In this document: piece after piece, positions 12,432 to 23,265 of the stretch
Layout of the letters: the number at the start of each line of letters is the position of its first letter
Numbering within the stretch: the stretch's first letter is position 1
Assembly: GCF_014873535.1 (NCBI RefSeq)
Contig: NZ_JADBEF010000001.1
Location: 2,294,001 to 2,358,000 of the forward strand
Reading direction: 5' to 3'
Length of the DNA stretch: 64,000 bases
DNA from: Nonomuraea africana
GTDB taxonomy: Bacteria > Actinomycetota > Actinomycetes > Streptosporangiales > Streptosporangiaceae
Notes under the pieces: generated by a model
Databases searched by the model: none
Told to the model about the DNA's origin: nothing
What the model saw: the letters and a program-made list of their open reading frames with translations, nothing else
Program-made: the position numbers and the translations under genes

Positions 12432-14036
12432 ATGTCCAGGTTGAGCCGTCGCGACTTTCTTCGCTACAGCGGGGCGACCGGCGCCGCGGCGTTCATCGCG
12501 ACCACGGTCGCGGCCTGCTCCGGCGGCCCCGCCTCGACGGGATCGGTGGGCGCGGGCTCCGACACCGACCTGATCACCGCTGTCATCGGCTACGGCAACG
12601 ACGGCAGCTGGGACCCCACGCAGACGGCCTCCGCCTTCGCCATGGCCGCCAACAACCACATCTACGAGGGCCTGCTGGAGACCGATCCGATCACGCGCGA
12701 GCCGTACGCCGCGCTGGCGACCGCGCTGCCGTCCGACGTGAACGCCACGAACTGGACCTTCACCCTCAGACAGGGCGCCACCTGGCACGACGGGCAGCCG
12801 GTCACGGCCGACGACGTGGTCTTCACCTTCCAGCGCATCCTCGACCCCGAGGCCAACGTGCTGACGGGATCGTTCTTCCGGCCGTTCCTGCAGGAGGTCA
12901 AGAAGGTCGACGACCGCACGGTCGAGCTGGTCTTCAAGTTCCCCTTCCCCGACGCCGCGCCCAGGCTGTCGATCGCCAAGATCATGCCCAAGCACGTCTT
13001 CTCCCAGCCGGGCGCCTGGGACGCGGCCAAGGGCGGCAAGGCGGTCGGCTCCGGTCCCTACAAGCAGACCGCGCACAACCCGAAGTCGAACACCACCTTC
13101 GAGGCCTACGCCGGATACAACGGGCCGCGCCCCGCCACGGCCAAGAAGATGAACTGGCTGACCATCGTCGATGCCTCGGCCAGGGTCGCCAAGATCTCCG
13201 GCGCCTCGGCGGAGGCGCAGATCGCCGACAACGTGCCCTACGCCAACATCGAGCAGCTCAGGCAGCAGGGCCTGACCGTCGAGGGCGGCAAGGGCATGAA
13301 CCACATGTTCCTGATGTTCAACACCGCCACCGAACCCTTCGACGACGTCCGCGTACGGCAGGCGCTCCACTACGCCATCGACAAGCCGAAGATGATCGAG
13401 GTGGCGCTCAAGGGCCACGGCAGCGCGTCCAGCTCCTTCCTCAACGAGCAGCACCCCGACCACCGGCGGGCCGCCACGGTCTACGACCACGACCCCGAGA
13501 AGGCCAGGGCGCTGCTGGCCGAGGCGGGTGTGAAGGACCTGTCGATCAACCTGATGTCGGTCAACGTGAGCTGGATCGTCGACTGCCTGCCGACCATCGC
13601 CGCCTCGTGGGAGGCGATCGGCGTCAAGACCACCCTGGAGCCGCAGGAGACCACGGCCGTCTTCACCAAGATGGACCAGTCGCAGGACTACCAGGTGGTG
13701 GCCGCCGCCTCGAACCCCAACCAGTTCGGCATGGACGCCGACCTGATCCTGCACTACAACTACGTGCCCGGCGGCGTCTGGATGAAGTACACCAAGTGGG
13801 CCGAGAGCGACGACGCCAAGAAGCTGTTCGCGCTCATGGACAAGGCGACGCGGGAGCTCGACCAGGCCAAGCGGCGAGAGCTGATCCACTCCTACCTCGA
13901 CGTCATCGCCGAGCAGGCCGTGCTCTACCCGGTCGTGCACACCGAGCTCATGACCGCGTGGGACCCGAAGAAGCTGTCGGGCATCAGGGCGCAGGCATAC
14001 CCCGGCATCAACCTCCTGCAGGCCAGGCGGGCATGA
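12432..14036 (+). CDS. Peptide-type ABC transporter substrate-binding lipoprotein (operon 1)
   Basis: A 534-residue family 5 solute-binding protein (DppA/OppA type). It carries a Tat signal (twin Arg at 6-7 in SRRDFL) combined with a lipobox ending at Cys29, so it is exported folded and lipid-anchored. The family segments WTFTLRQGATWHDGQPVTADDVVF and RQALHYAIDKP are present. A GGAGAGGAG Shine-Dalgarno precedes the ATG. It is the first gene of a five-gene operon in which every junction overlaps. Family 5 proteins bind oligopeptides but also nickel, glycosides or opines, so the ligand is open. Confidence 0.9.
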   Translation: MSRLSRRDFLRYSGATGAAAFIATTVAACSGGPASTGSVGAGSDTDLITAVIGYGNDGSWDPTQTASAFAMAANNHIYEGLLETDPITREPYAALATALPSDVNATNWTFTLRQGATWHDGQPVTADDVVFTFQRILDPEANVLTGSFFRPFLQEVKKVDDRTVELVFKFPFPDAAPRLSIAKIMPKHVFSQPGAWDAAKGGKAVGSGPYKQTAHNPKSNTTFEAYAGYNGPRPATAKKMNWLTIVDASARVAKISGASAEAQIADNVPYANIEQLRQQGLTVEGGKGMNHMFLMFNTATEPFDDVRVRQALHYAIDKPKMIEVALKGHGSASSSFLNEQHPDHRRAATVYDHDPEKARALLAEAGVKDLSINLMSVNVSWIVDCLPTIAASWEAIGVKTTLEPQETTAVFTKMDQSQDYQVVAAASNPNQFGMDADLILHYNYVPGGVWMKYTKWAESDDAKKLFALMDKATRELDQAKRRELIHSYLDVIAEQAVLYPVVHTELMTAWDPKKLSGIRAQAYPGINLLQARRA

Positions 14037-14991
14037 TCGTCGTCCTGCGGATGCTGCTGCGGCGCGTCCTCATCCTGATCCCGCTGCTGCTCGGCGTGAT
14101 CGCGTTCGTCTTCGTCGTGATGCGCTTCTCCAACAACAAGCCGGAGTACGCCTACTTCCAGGGCGCCAACCCGACCGCTGAGCAGATCCGCCAGTTCCAG
14201 CTGGAGAACGGCCTGCTCGACCCGCTGCCGCTGCGCTACGTGCGCTTCGTCGGCGACCTGCTCCAGGGCGACCTCGGCACCAGCGTGCTGACCAAGAAGC
14301 CGGTGTTGGAGTCCGTCGTTACCGCGCTGCCGCTCACCCTGCAGCTCACCTTCCTCGGCCTCGGCGTCGCGATCGTGCTCGCGCTGGTCTTCGGCGTCAC
14401 CGGCGCGCTGTTCCGCGACCGCTGGCCCGACCAGGTGATCCGCATGGTGTCGCTGGTCGGCGTGGCCGCTCCCGCCTTCTGGCTGGCGCTGCTGATGATC
14501 CAGTGGCTGTCGGTGGGGGAGGGGCTCTTCCCGACCGGCGGTTACATCAACCCCGCTGACTCGCTCTCGGGATGGCTGCGCTCGATGACGCTGCCCGCCC
14601 TGTCGCTGTCGCTGCCGGTGGCCGCCCAGCTCACCAGGATCATCCGCACCTCGATGGTGGAGGAGCTCGACCGCGACTACGTGCGCACCGCGATCGGCAG
14701 CGGCCTGCCGCCGGTCGTGGTCGTCGGCCGCAACGTGCTGCGCAACGCGCTGATCAACCCGCTGACCGTGCTCGGCCTGCGCATCGGCTACCTGATCGGC
14801 GGCGCGGTGGTCATCGAGCAGATCTACGGCCTGCCGGGCATGGGCCAGCTCATGATCAACGCGGTGCGTGACGGCGACCCCGCGGTCGTCCAGGGCGTCG
14901 TGCTGACCATCGCGGTCGGCTTCATGATCGTCAACCTCGCCGTGGACGTCCTCTACCTGCTGATCAACCCCAGGCTCAGGAGCGCGGGCTG

Positions 14992-14992
<1 letters not shown>
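14033..14992 (+). CDS. ABC transporter permease, DppB type (operon 1)
   Basis: A 319-residue inner-membrane permease: an N-terminal TM segment (VLILIPLLLGVIAFVFVV), the periplasmic loop containing GDLGTSVLTKKPV, and further TM segments with the EAA-type loop DYVRTAIGSGLPPVVVVGRNVLRNALIN that contacts the ATPases. It ends in the usual INPRLR. The ATG overlaps the binding-protein stop (ATGA), and its own stop overlaps the next ATG by one base. With the permease half of the next gene it forms the channel. Confidence 0.92.
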
Positions 14993-16883
<1,891 letters not shown>

Positions 16884-16887
<4 letters not shown>

Positions 16888-17873
16888 TCTCCCTGACCGA
16901 CGTGCACGTGGTGCACAGGGCCCGCACGGGCGGGCTGTTCTCCCGCGACCGCGTCCACGCGCTCACCGCCGCCGACCTGACCGTGTCGGCGGGAGAGACG
17001 GTCGGCGTGGTGGGGGAGTCGGGGTGCGGCAAGTCCACGCTGGCCAAGGTGCTGGTCGGCCTGCAGCGGCCGACCTCGGGCACGCTCTCCTTCCACGGGC
17101 AGGACGTGTGGTCCATGCCGGAGTCGCGCCGCCGTCCCCTGCTCGGCGCCAGCGTCGGCATGGTCTTCCAGGATCCGTCGACGGCGCTGAACAGGCGGCT
17201 GCCGATCAGGCAGATCCTGCGCGACCCGCTCACCGTGCACGGACGGCCGAACAGGGACGCCCGCGTGGCCGAGCTGCTCGACCTGGTCGGCCTGCCCGCC
17301 TCCAGCGCCGACCTGCTGCCCGGGCAGCTGTCGGGAGGGCAGCGCCAGCGCGTGGCCATCGCCAGGGCGCTCGCCCTCGAGCCGGCCCTCCTGATCGCCG
17401 ACGAGCCGACCAGCGCGCTCGACGTCTCGGTCCGCGCCCAGATCCTCAACCTGCTGCTGGACCTGAAGGAAAGGCTCGGCCTGGCGATGGTCTTCGTCTC
17501 GCACGACATCCAGACCGTCAGGCGGATGAGCGACAGGGTCGTCACCATGTACCTCGGGCGGATCGTCGAGGAGACGCCCGCACTGGCCGTCCCTCATCGG
17601 GCCCGGCATCCCTACACGCGCGCGCTGTTCTCGGCGACGCCGGGGCTGCTGTCGCCGATCAACCCGATCCCGCTCGGCGGGGCGGTGCCCTCGGCCACCC
17701 GCCCGCCCAGCGGCTGCCCCTTCCGCACCCGCTGCTGGAAGGCCGACGCCCAGTGCGCGTCGTCGATGCCCGAGCCGACCGGCGCCGAGGGGCACCTGTT
17801 CCGCTGTCACCACCCCGTGCCCGCGGGGGCCACGGATGTCGAACTGATCAACCAGGCTATGGAGAATTCGTGA
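16884..17873 (+). CDS. ABC transporter ATPase, DppF type (operon 1)
   Basis: A 329-residue cytosolic ATPase with Walker A GESGCGKST (about 44), Q-loop VFQDPSTALNRR, signature LSGGQRQR, Walker B LLIADEPTSALD and H-loop VSHD, followed by the family C-terminal domain with CPFRTRCWKADAQC. ATG 16884 overlaps the preceding stop (ATGA). It pairs with the ATPase half of the fused protein to power uptake. Its end overlaps the GTG start of the aldolase gene. Confidence 0.92.
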
Positions 17874-18775
17874 AGCTGACCGGCGTGATCCCTCCGGTGT
17901 GCACCCCGCTGACCCCGTCGTTCGACGTGGACCGGCCGTCGCTGACGCGCCTGGTCGACCACCTGATGGACGGCGGCGTCGACGGGCTGTTCGTGCTCGG
18001 CTCCTCGTCGGAGGCCGCCTACCTCCCGGACGGGCATCGCAGGGCCGTGCTCGACACGGTGGTCGGACACGTGGCGGGACAGGTGCCGGTGCTGGCCGGG
18101 GTGATCGACATGACCACGCTCAGGGTGCTCGACCACGTGCGCGCGGCGGTCGCCGCGGGGGTGGACGGCATCGTGGCCACCGCGCCGTTCTATGCTCGCA
18201 CCCATCCTGTGGAGATAGCCCTCCATTTCCGGACAATTGCTGATACGGCGGGGTTGCCGGTCTATGCCTACGACCTTCCGGTCTCCGTGCACACCAAGCT
18301 CGGCTGCGACCTGCTGCTCGAGCTGGCCGCGGCGGGTGTGCTGGCGGGGCTGAAGGACTCCAGCGGCGACGACGGAGGGCTGCGCTCGGTCATCCTCGCG
18401 CGGCCCGCGTCCTTCAGCGTGCTGACGGGATCGGAGGTCACCGTGGACTCGGCGCTGTGGATGGGCGCGGACGGGGTCGTCCCCGGGCTCGGCAACGTGG
18501 ACCCGCACGGCTACGCCCGCCTGTTCGCCGCGGCGAGGGCGGGGGACTGGGCGGCGGCGCGGTCGGAACAGGAGCGGCTGGTGCGGCTGTTCTCCCTGGT
18601 GGCGGTGGGACTGCCCAGGATGGGCGGGGGCTCGTCCGCGCTCGGGGCCTTCAAGGCGGCGCTGCACCTGCGCGGGGTGATCGACCACCCGACCACGGCT
18701 CTGCCGCAGGTCCCGCTGAACGAGGACGAGGTCAGGCGGGTCGGCAAACACCTCGCCGACGCCGGCCTCCTCTGA
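17870..18775 (+). CDS. DapA/NanA family (class I aldolase-type) lyase
   Basis: A 301-residue TIM-barrel protein of the dihydrodipicolinate synthase/N-acetylneuraminate lyase superfamily. The Schiff-base lysine is Lys162 (GLKDSSGD), the conserved tyrosine Tyr134 (YDLP), and the GSSSEA loop matches the carboxylate-binding GTTGE position of DapA. It starts with GTG 17870 after GGAG, overlapping the ATPase stop by four bases. Because it is the last gene of an uptake operon, it is more likely a catabolic 2-keto acid lyase or dehydratase than the lysine-biosynthesis enzyme; the substrate is not predictable. Confidence 0.85.
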   Translation: MKLTGVIPPVCTPLTPSFDVDRPSLTRLVDHLMDGGVDGLFVLGSSSEAAYLPDGHRRAVLDTVVGHVAGQVPVLAGVIDMTTLRVLDHVRAAVAAGVDGIVATAPFYARTHPVEIALHFRTIADTAGLPVYAYDLPVSVHTKLGCDLLLELAAAGVLAGLKDSSGDDGGLRSVILARPASFSVLTGSEVTVDSALWMGADGVVPGLGNVDPHGYARLFAAARAGDWAAARSEQERLVRLFSLVAVGLPRMGGGSSALGAFKAALHLRGVIDHPTTALPQVPLNEDEVRRVGKHLADAGLL

Positions 18776-18789
18776 CCCGCCCGGTCTCT

Positions 18790-18925
18790 CGAGCCCTCCG
18801 GAGCTCCCGCCTTCCGGAATTCCTCCCAGGAACCGGTCTTCCGAAACTCCAGCCTTCTGGAATCCGGCCCCGAACTCCGGCCTCTGGGCAGGTCCCTCGA
18901 CATTCGAGAGGGCACGCGGCCGCAT
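18790..18925. repeat. Degenerate TCCGGA-rich repeats after the aldolase gene
   Basis: The gap holds imperfect copies of a CTTCCGGAAT-like unit (near 18797, 18813, 18840 and 18856; spacings 16, 27, 16), that is, a roughly 43-base block present twice. Function unknown; no gene is seen. Confidence 0.35.
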
Positions 18926-18949
18926 CCAGGGCCGGCCCGGGTCGGCGAT

Positions 18950-20014
18950 TCAGTCGGCCAGGGGTGGGAGGGAGGCGGCGGCGTGCTCGCGGTCCGAGCC
19001 CGTGGCCTGGAGCAGGTCCACGATGATCGAGCGGAGCTGCGCCGTCATCACGTCGGCCGAGAAACCCGTCCTGGCGCCGGTCTGCGCGGCGGCCACCGCG
19101 GCGATCGCCTCCCTCGCACCGGCGGGCTCCCGTCCCGCGGCCAGTTCGTCACGCAGCAGCAGGACCGCCGCCGACAGCTGCCGAAGGGCGGGCGCCAGCC
19201 CGTCCGGGACGCTCGCGCCCTGGTCCAGGGCGACCAGCGCACGGCGGGCCAGCACCCTGGCGTTGCGCAGCGCGTGGTCGACGGGCGTGGCCGCGTTCTC
19301 GTACCTCAGCAGCAGCAGGCGGCGGTGCCGGCGGCGCACCGGCGAGATGGTGGCGAGCTCCTTGCCCGTCTCCAGCGCCCCGGAGAACTGCTCGATCATC
19401 CCCTGCGTGCCCCTTGCCTCCTCCAGTGTCTCGGCGGCCAGCTCGGGGTCGGCGCGCTCGACGGCCAGCGCCGTGCCGTCGAGCGCCGCGGCGAGCGCCT
19501 CGAACACCGCGGAGGCGTGGCGGCGCACGATGGCGGCCGGGCTGGCCGGCATGAGCGCGCAGGCGGCGAGGCCGAGGACACCCCCGAGCAGGGCGTCCAC
19601 CATGCGGTCGAGGCCGCCGGTGCCTGAAGGCGGCAGCAGGGTGGCCACCAGCACCGCCGACGAGCCGGCCTGCAGCACGATCAGCGACCCGCTGTCCAGG
19701 AGCACCGCCACGACCATGGCCAGCGCGACGACGAGCGCGAGCTGCCACGGGCCCGAGCCGATACTGGAGATCAGCAGGTCGCCCACCCCGATGCCGAGGC
19801 CGACGCCGACCACCAGCTCGGCCACCCTGCGCAGCCGCGCACCCAGTCCCACGCCGATGCTCAGCAGCACCGCGATCGGCGCGAAGAACGGGCGGGGGTG
19901 GCCGAGCAGGTCCTTGGCCACCAGCCATGCCAGCGCCGCGGCCACCGCGCACTGTCCGATCGAGGGCGCCATGAGGGCGAGGCGGTCCAGCCGTCCTCGC
20001 AGGTCAAGAGTCAC
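18950..20014 (-). CDS. FUSC/aromatic acid exporter-like membrane protein
   Basis: A 354-residue protein with about six hydrophobic segments in its first 160 residues (for example FFAPIAVLLSIGVGLG and GVLGLAACALMPASPAAIV) and a long helical cytoplasmic C-terminal half. This is the pattern of FUSC/YccS/ArAE-type putative exporters. It uses a GTG start at 20014. The neighbour downstream of the short gap is a truncated efflux adaptor on the same strand; whether they once worked together cannot be decided. The solute is unknown. Confidence 0.75.
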   Translation of the reverse strand: MTLDLRGRLDRLALMAPSIGQCAVAAALAWLVAKDLLGHPRPFFAPIAVLLSIGVGLGARLRRVAELVVGVGLGIGVGDLLISSIGSGPWQLALVVALAMVVAVLLDSGSLIVLQAGSSAVLVATLLPPSGTGGLDRMVDALLGGVLGLAACALMPASPAAIVRRHASAVFEALAAALDGTALAVERADPELAAETLEEARGTQGMIEQFSGALETGKELATISPVRRRHRRLLLLRYENAATPVDHALRNARVLARRALVALDQGASVPDGLAPALRQLSAAVLLLRDELAAGREPAGAREAIAAVAAAQTGARTGFSADVMTAQLRSIIVDLLQATGSDREHAAASLPPLAD

Positions 20015-20088
20015 GCCGTCAGCATGCCCAGAAAATATGACAAACCAGTTACCGGGGCGGAAGCTGGCAGCGAGCTGAGCGTTGGATG

Positions 20089-20839
20089 TCAGCCCTCGGG
20101 CCAGCTGCCGTCGGGGAACTCGCCGCCGCCGGACTGCCCGACCACGACCTTGTCACCGGCCCGAAGGCCGTCCTTGATCTGGACGTACTGGTCGCCGCGC
20201 ACCCCTGTCGTGACCTGCCGCTCGCTCTCACCCCCGGCGGTCCGTACGGTCACCGTCGCGGTGCCGTCCTTCCCGGTCCGGACGGCCCGCGCGGGAACGT
20301 AGAGCGCGTCGTCGGCCTCGCCCGTCGTCACGGTGACGGTCGCGGTCTGCCCGAGCAGGAGGTCCTTGGGCGGCTCGTCGAAGGCGATGGTCACGGCGTA
20401 GCGGACCAGACGTCCCGTGGTGGTGGCGGTGGGCGCGATGTGCGTGACGGTTCCCGTGTAGCGCTCGCCCTGGCGGCTGGCCAGCGTGACGGCGGCCTGC
20501 TGGCCGAGGCGGAAACTGTTGACGTCCGACTCGGTGAACAGCGCCTGAACCTGCAGCTCGTCCAGGTCGCCGAGGGTGATGAAGGCGCCGGTGCCCGCGG
20601 TGGCGCCCTTCGCACCCGCGACCGACAGCACGGTGCCCGAGGCGGGGGCGACGATCCTTGTGCCCCTGACGGCGTCGGCGGCCCGCTCCATGGCGGCCCG
20701 GGCTTTGGCGAGACCCGACTCGGCCTGCTCCTCGCTCATGCCGCAGGGCGTGTTCGACTGGTCGCCGCGCCGGGAGTCGGCCTGCGCTCCGGGCGTGGTC
20801 TTGCCGCTGGGGCCGCGCTCGGCTTGCCGCTGGGCCGTG
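20089..20839 (-). pseudogene. 5'-truncated HlyD/MacA-type efflux adaptor protein
   Basis: The frame encodes the C-terminal part of a periplasmic adaptor: end of the coiled-coil/hairpin (ARAAMERAADAV), second lipoyl half (IVAPASGTVLSVAGAKGATAG), beta-barrel (LGQQAAVTLASR, YTGTVTHIAP) and membrane-proximal domain (VPARAVRTGKDG, ending in GDKVVVGQSGG). The signal peptide, first lipoyl half and most of the hairpin are absent. At about 20840 the sequence turns into the tail of a histidine kinase on the other strand, marking a recombination junction. The remaining protein could be translated but would lack an export signal. Confidence 0.7.
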
Positions 20840-20943
20840 TCGATCGCCGCCGCGCTGGTCGAGGCGCACGGCGGCACGATCGGCGCCGCCTCGCCCCAGG
20901 GCGGAGGCGCGGTCTTCGTGGTCAGGCTGCCCGCCTACGCGCC
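20840..20943 (+). pseudogene. C-terminal tail of a sensor histidine kinase
   Basis: About 34 codons encode SIAAALVEAHGGTIGAAS followed by GGGAVFVVRLPAY. This is the last part of the HATPase domain (helix after the G2 box, then the final strands) of a two-component sensor kinase. Nothing upstream in the frame continues the kinase, because the truncated adaptor gene begins there on the other strand. It also overlaps the last bases of the GntR gene. A remnant. Confidence 0.65.
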
Positions 20944-21693
20944 GCCGGCCGCCTCCTCGCCTGCTGCCTCCTCGAGGAGCACGCCGAGCGCGCCCTCGGG
21001 CAGGTAGGGGGAGTAGAAGTCGCTGAGCGCCTGGCGGGCCAGCCGCGCGGCCAGCGGGCCGTCGCCGGCCCTGACCGCGGCCAGCGCCTCCTCGTGGTGG
21101 GCGATGCTGCGGGCGCGCAGCTCGGGCGCCCTGATCTTGTCGGCGATCAGGTTCACCACGATGGAGCGCACCACGTCGCTGCAGATCTGGATGAGCTTGT
21201 TGCCGCTGGCCCGCGCCACCGCGTCGTGGAAGTCCACGTCGGCCGCGCCGAACTCCTCCTCGCCCTCGGCGGCCCGCATCCGCGCGATCGCCGCGTCCAT
21301 CTCCGCCAGCTGCGAAGGGGTGTGGAGCCTGGCCGCCAGCAGGTAGGCGGCGCCCTCCAGCACCATCCTGAACTGCACCAGCTCGGCGAGTGACAGCTCG
21401 TCCACCCTGGCCAGCGTGGTCATCGACTTGTGCAGCGCGGCGGGCGTGAACGGCAGCACCTCCGCGCCGTGCGGATCGCCGGGCCGCGACCTCACCATCC
21501 CGCGCGCCTGGAGCACCCGCAGCGCCTCGCGCACCGTGGAACGGCTCACCGAGAACTGCACCATCAGGTCGCGCTCGCTCGGCAGCCGCTCGCCGGGGCG
21601 CAGCTCACCGCTCTCGACGGCGTGCTCGATCTGCTCGACGATGCGCTCGTAGGCGCGGACAGTCCGTACAGGTTGGAACCGAGGTCCGCTCAT
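20935..21693 (-). CDS. GntR family (FadR/FCD) regulator of ABC/peptidase operon 2
   Basis: A 252-residue regulator: winged helix-turn-helix with SERDLMVQFSVSRSTVREALRVLQARGMV (about 39-67) and an FCD domain (about 95-230) with FHDAVARASGN and SIAHHEEALAAV, the usual ligand/metal-binding positions. ATG 21693 is preferred over GTG 21696 because GAGG lies seven bases before it. It is divergent from the binding-protein gene at 21781 and faces a perfect TGGTC-N-GACCA operator that is repeated upstream of the SDR gene at 31220. Likely a repressor relieved by a pathway intermediate. Confidence 0.87.
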   Translation of the reverse strand: MSGPRFQPVRTVRAYERIVEQIEHAVESGELRPGERLPSERDLMVQFSVSRSTVREALRVLQARGMVRSRPGDPHGAEVLPFTPAALHKSMTTLARVDELSLAELVQFRMVLEGAAYLLAARLHTPSQLAEMDAAIARMRAAEGEEEFGAADVDFHDAVARASGNKLIQICSDVVRSIVVNLIADKIRAPELRARSIAHHEEALAAVRAGDGPLAARLARQALSDFYSPYLPEGALGVLLEEAAGEEAAGGA

Positions 21694-21704
21694 CACGCCC
21701 CCTC

Positions 21705-21733
21705 TTGACCGGAAAGTCCTGGGCTGGCAGTGT
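21705..21733 (+). promoter_or_regulatory. Promoter of operon 2
   Basis: TTGACC at 21705-21710 and CAGTGT at 21728-21733, 17 bases apart, lie just upstream of the operator at 21743. The -10 is a weak match. Confidence 0.4.
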
Positions 21734-21740
21734 GCGTAGC

Positions 21741-21764
21741 CTACTGGTCAGACCAGTGCACTAG
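21741..21764. promoter_or_regulatory. GntR operator, copy 1 (before operon 2)
   Basis: ACTGGTC-A-GACCAGT (21743-21757) is a perfect palindrome that fits the FadR-subfamily rule TNGTNNNACNA exactly. It is followed by an overlapping AGTGCACT palindrome (21755-21762). The whole 24-bp stretch is repeated with one change at 31234-31257. It ends two bases before the AGGAGG of the binding-protein gene. Confidence 0.8.
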
Positions 21765-21780
21765 CCAGGAGGCTTAAGGC

Positions 21781-23265
21781 ATGAGGCGCTTCGGCATCTG
21801 GATGGCCCTCGGCGGCCTCCTTCTCAGCGCGGCCTGCGGTGGCGGCTCCGCGGGGACCCCCGCGACCGCGGCCAAGCCGCTCGCGGTGGGCTTCGTCGCC
21901 GAGCCCGCCAACCTCGACTTCACCGCCACCGAGGGCGCGGCGATCCCGCAGGCGTTGCTGGTCAACGTCTACGAGGGCCTGGTCAAGCTCGACCAGGACG
22001 GCAAGATTCAGCCCCTGCTGGCGGAGAAGTGGGAGGTCTCGCCCGACAACAAGACCTACACCTTCACCCTGCGCAAGGGCGTCACCTTCACCAACGGCGC
22101 GCCGTTCACCGCCGACGACGTCGTCTTCTCCGTCGACAGGGTGAAGTCCGACTGGAAGCTGAAGATCAAGACCCAGATGGACGTCGTCGACAAGGTGGAG
22201 AAGAAGGACGACCACACCGCCGTCGTGACGCTGAAGCGGCCGAGCAACGGCTGGCTCTACTCGATGGCCACCAGGTTGGGCGCGATGTTCAGCCGCACCG
22301 GGGTCGCCGACCTGGCCAACAAGCCCGTCGGCACCGGCCCCTACCAGCTCGGCTCGTGGAAGCGCGGCGACTCCATCCAGCTCACCGCCAACGAGAAGTA
22401 CTGGGGGACCAAGCCGCAGGTCCCGCGGATCACGCTGAAGTACTTCAAGGACGCCACGGCGATGAACAACGCGCTGCTCACCGGCGGCATCGACATCATC
22501 TCCGCGGTCCAGGCGCCCGAGTCGCTCGCGCAGTTCGCCGACCCCAACCGCTTCCAGGTCGTCGAGGGCACCACCAACGGCGAGGTGGTGCTGTCGATGA
22601 ACAACGCCCGCCCGCCCTTCAACGACAAGAAGGTACGGCAGGCCGTCCGCCACGCCATCGACCACAGGGCGCTGCTCGACACCGCCTGGGCGGGGCGCGG
22701 CCAGCTCATCGGCAGCATGGTGCCGCCCACCGACCCCTGGTACGAGGACCGCACCGGCGACTACCCCTACGACGTCGCCAAGGCCAAGGAGCTGCTCGGC
22801 GGCAAGACCCACAACGTGAAGATGCGCATCCCCAACCTGCCCTACGCGGTCGCGGCGGCGCAGGTGGTCAAGTCGCAGCTGGCCCAGGTCGGCATCAACG
22901 CGGAGATCGACCCGCTGGAGTTCCCCGCCAGGTGGCTGGACGTGGTGTTCAAGCAGGGCGACTACGACCTGTCGATCATCAACCACGTCGAGCCCCGCGA
23001 CATGGGCATCTTCGCCGACAAGTCGTACTACTTCCACTACGACAATCCCGAGTTCGGCAAGCTGCTCGCCTCCGCCGACTCCGGCACCGAGGAGGAGCAG
23101 GCCGCCGACCTGAAGGCCGCCGCCAAGCTCCTGTCCGACGACGCCGCCGCCGACTGGCTGTTCCTCTTCCCCAACCTCATCGTGGCCAGGAAGGACGTCA
23201 CGGGCGGGCTGCCGAAGAACGGCATCTCCGAGGCCTTCGACTTCACGGCCCTCACCAAGCAGTGA
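21781..23265 (+). CDS. Peptide-type ABC transporter substrate-binding lipoprotein (operon 2)
   Basis: A 494-residue family 5 solute-binding lipoprotein; the lipobox LSAAC gives Cys19. Typical segments are PANLDFTATEGAAIPQALLVNVYEGL, FTLRKGVTFTNGAPFTADDVVF (family signature) and RQAVRHAIDHR. AGGAGG at 21767-21772 stands eight bases before the ATG, and the GntR operator immediately precedes it. It is the first gene of an eight-gene operon. The downstream peptidases make a peptide or other amide the likely ligand, which is inference. Confidence 0.9.
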   Translation: MRRFGIWMALGGLLLSAACGGGSAGTPATAAKPLAVGFVAEPANLDFTATEGAAIPQALLVNVYEGLVKLDQDGKIQPLLAEKWEVSPDNKTYTFTLRKGVTFTNGAPFTADDVVFSVDRVKSDWKLKIKTQMDVVDKVEKKDDHTAVVTLKRPSNGWLYSMATRLGAMFSRTGVADLANKPVGTGPYQLGSWKRGDSIQLTANEKYWGTKPQVPRITLKYFKDATAMNNALLTGGIDIISAVQAPESLAQFADPNRFQVVEGTTNGEVVLSMNNARPPFNDKKVRQAVRHAIDHRALLDTAWAGRGQLIGSMVPPTDPWYEDRTGDYPYDVAKAKELLGGKTHNVKMRIPNLPYAVAAAQVVKSQLAQVGINAEIDPLEFPARWLDVVFKQGDYDLSIINHVEPRDMGIFADKSYYFHYDNPEFGKLLASADSGTEEEQAADLKAAAKLLSDDAAADWLFLFPNLIVARKDVTGGLPKNGISEAFDFTALTKQ

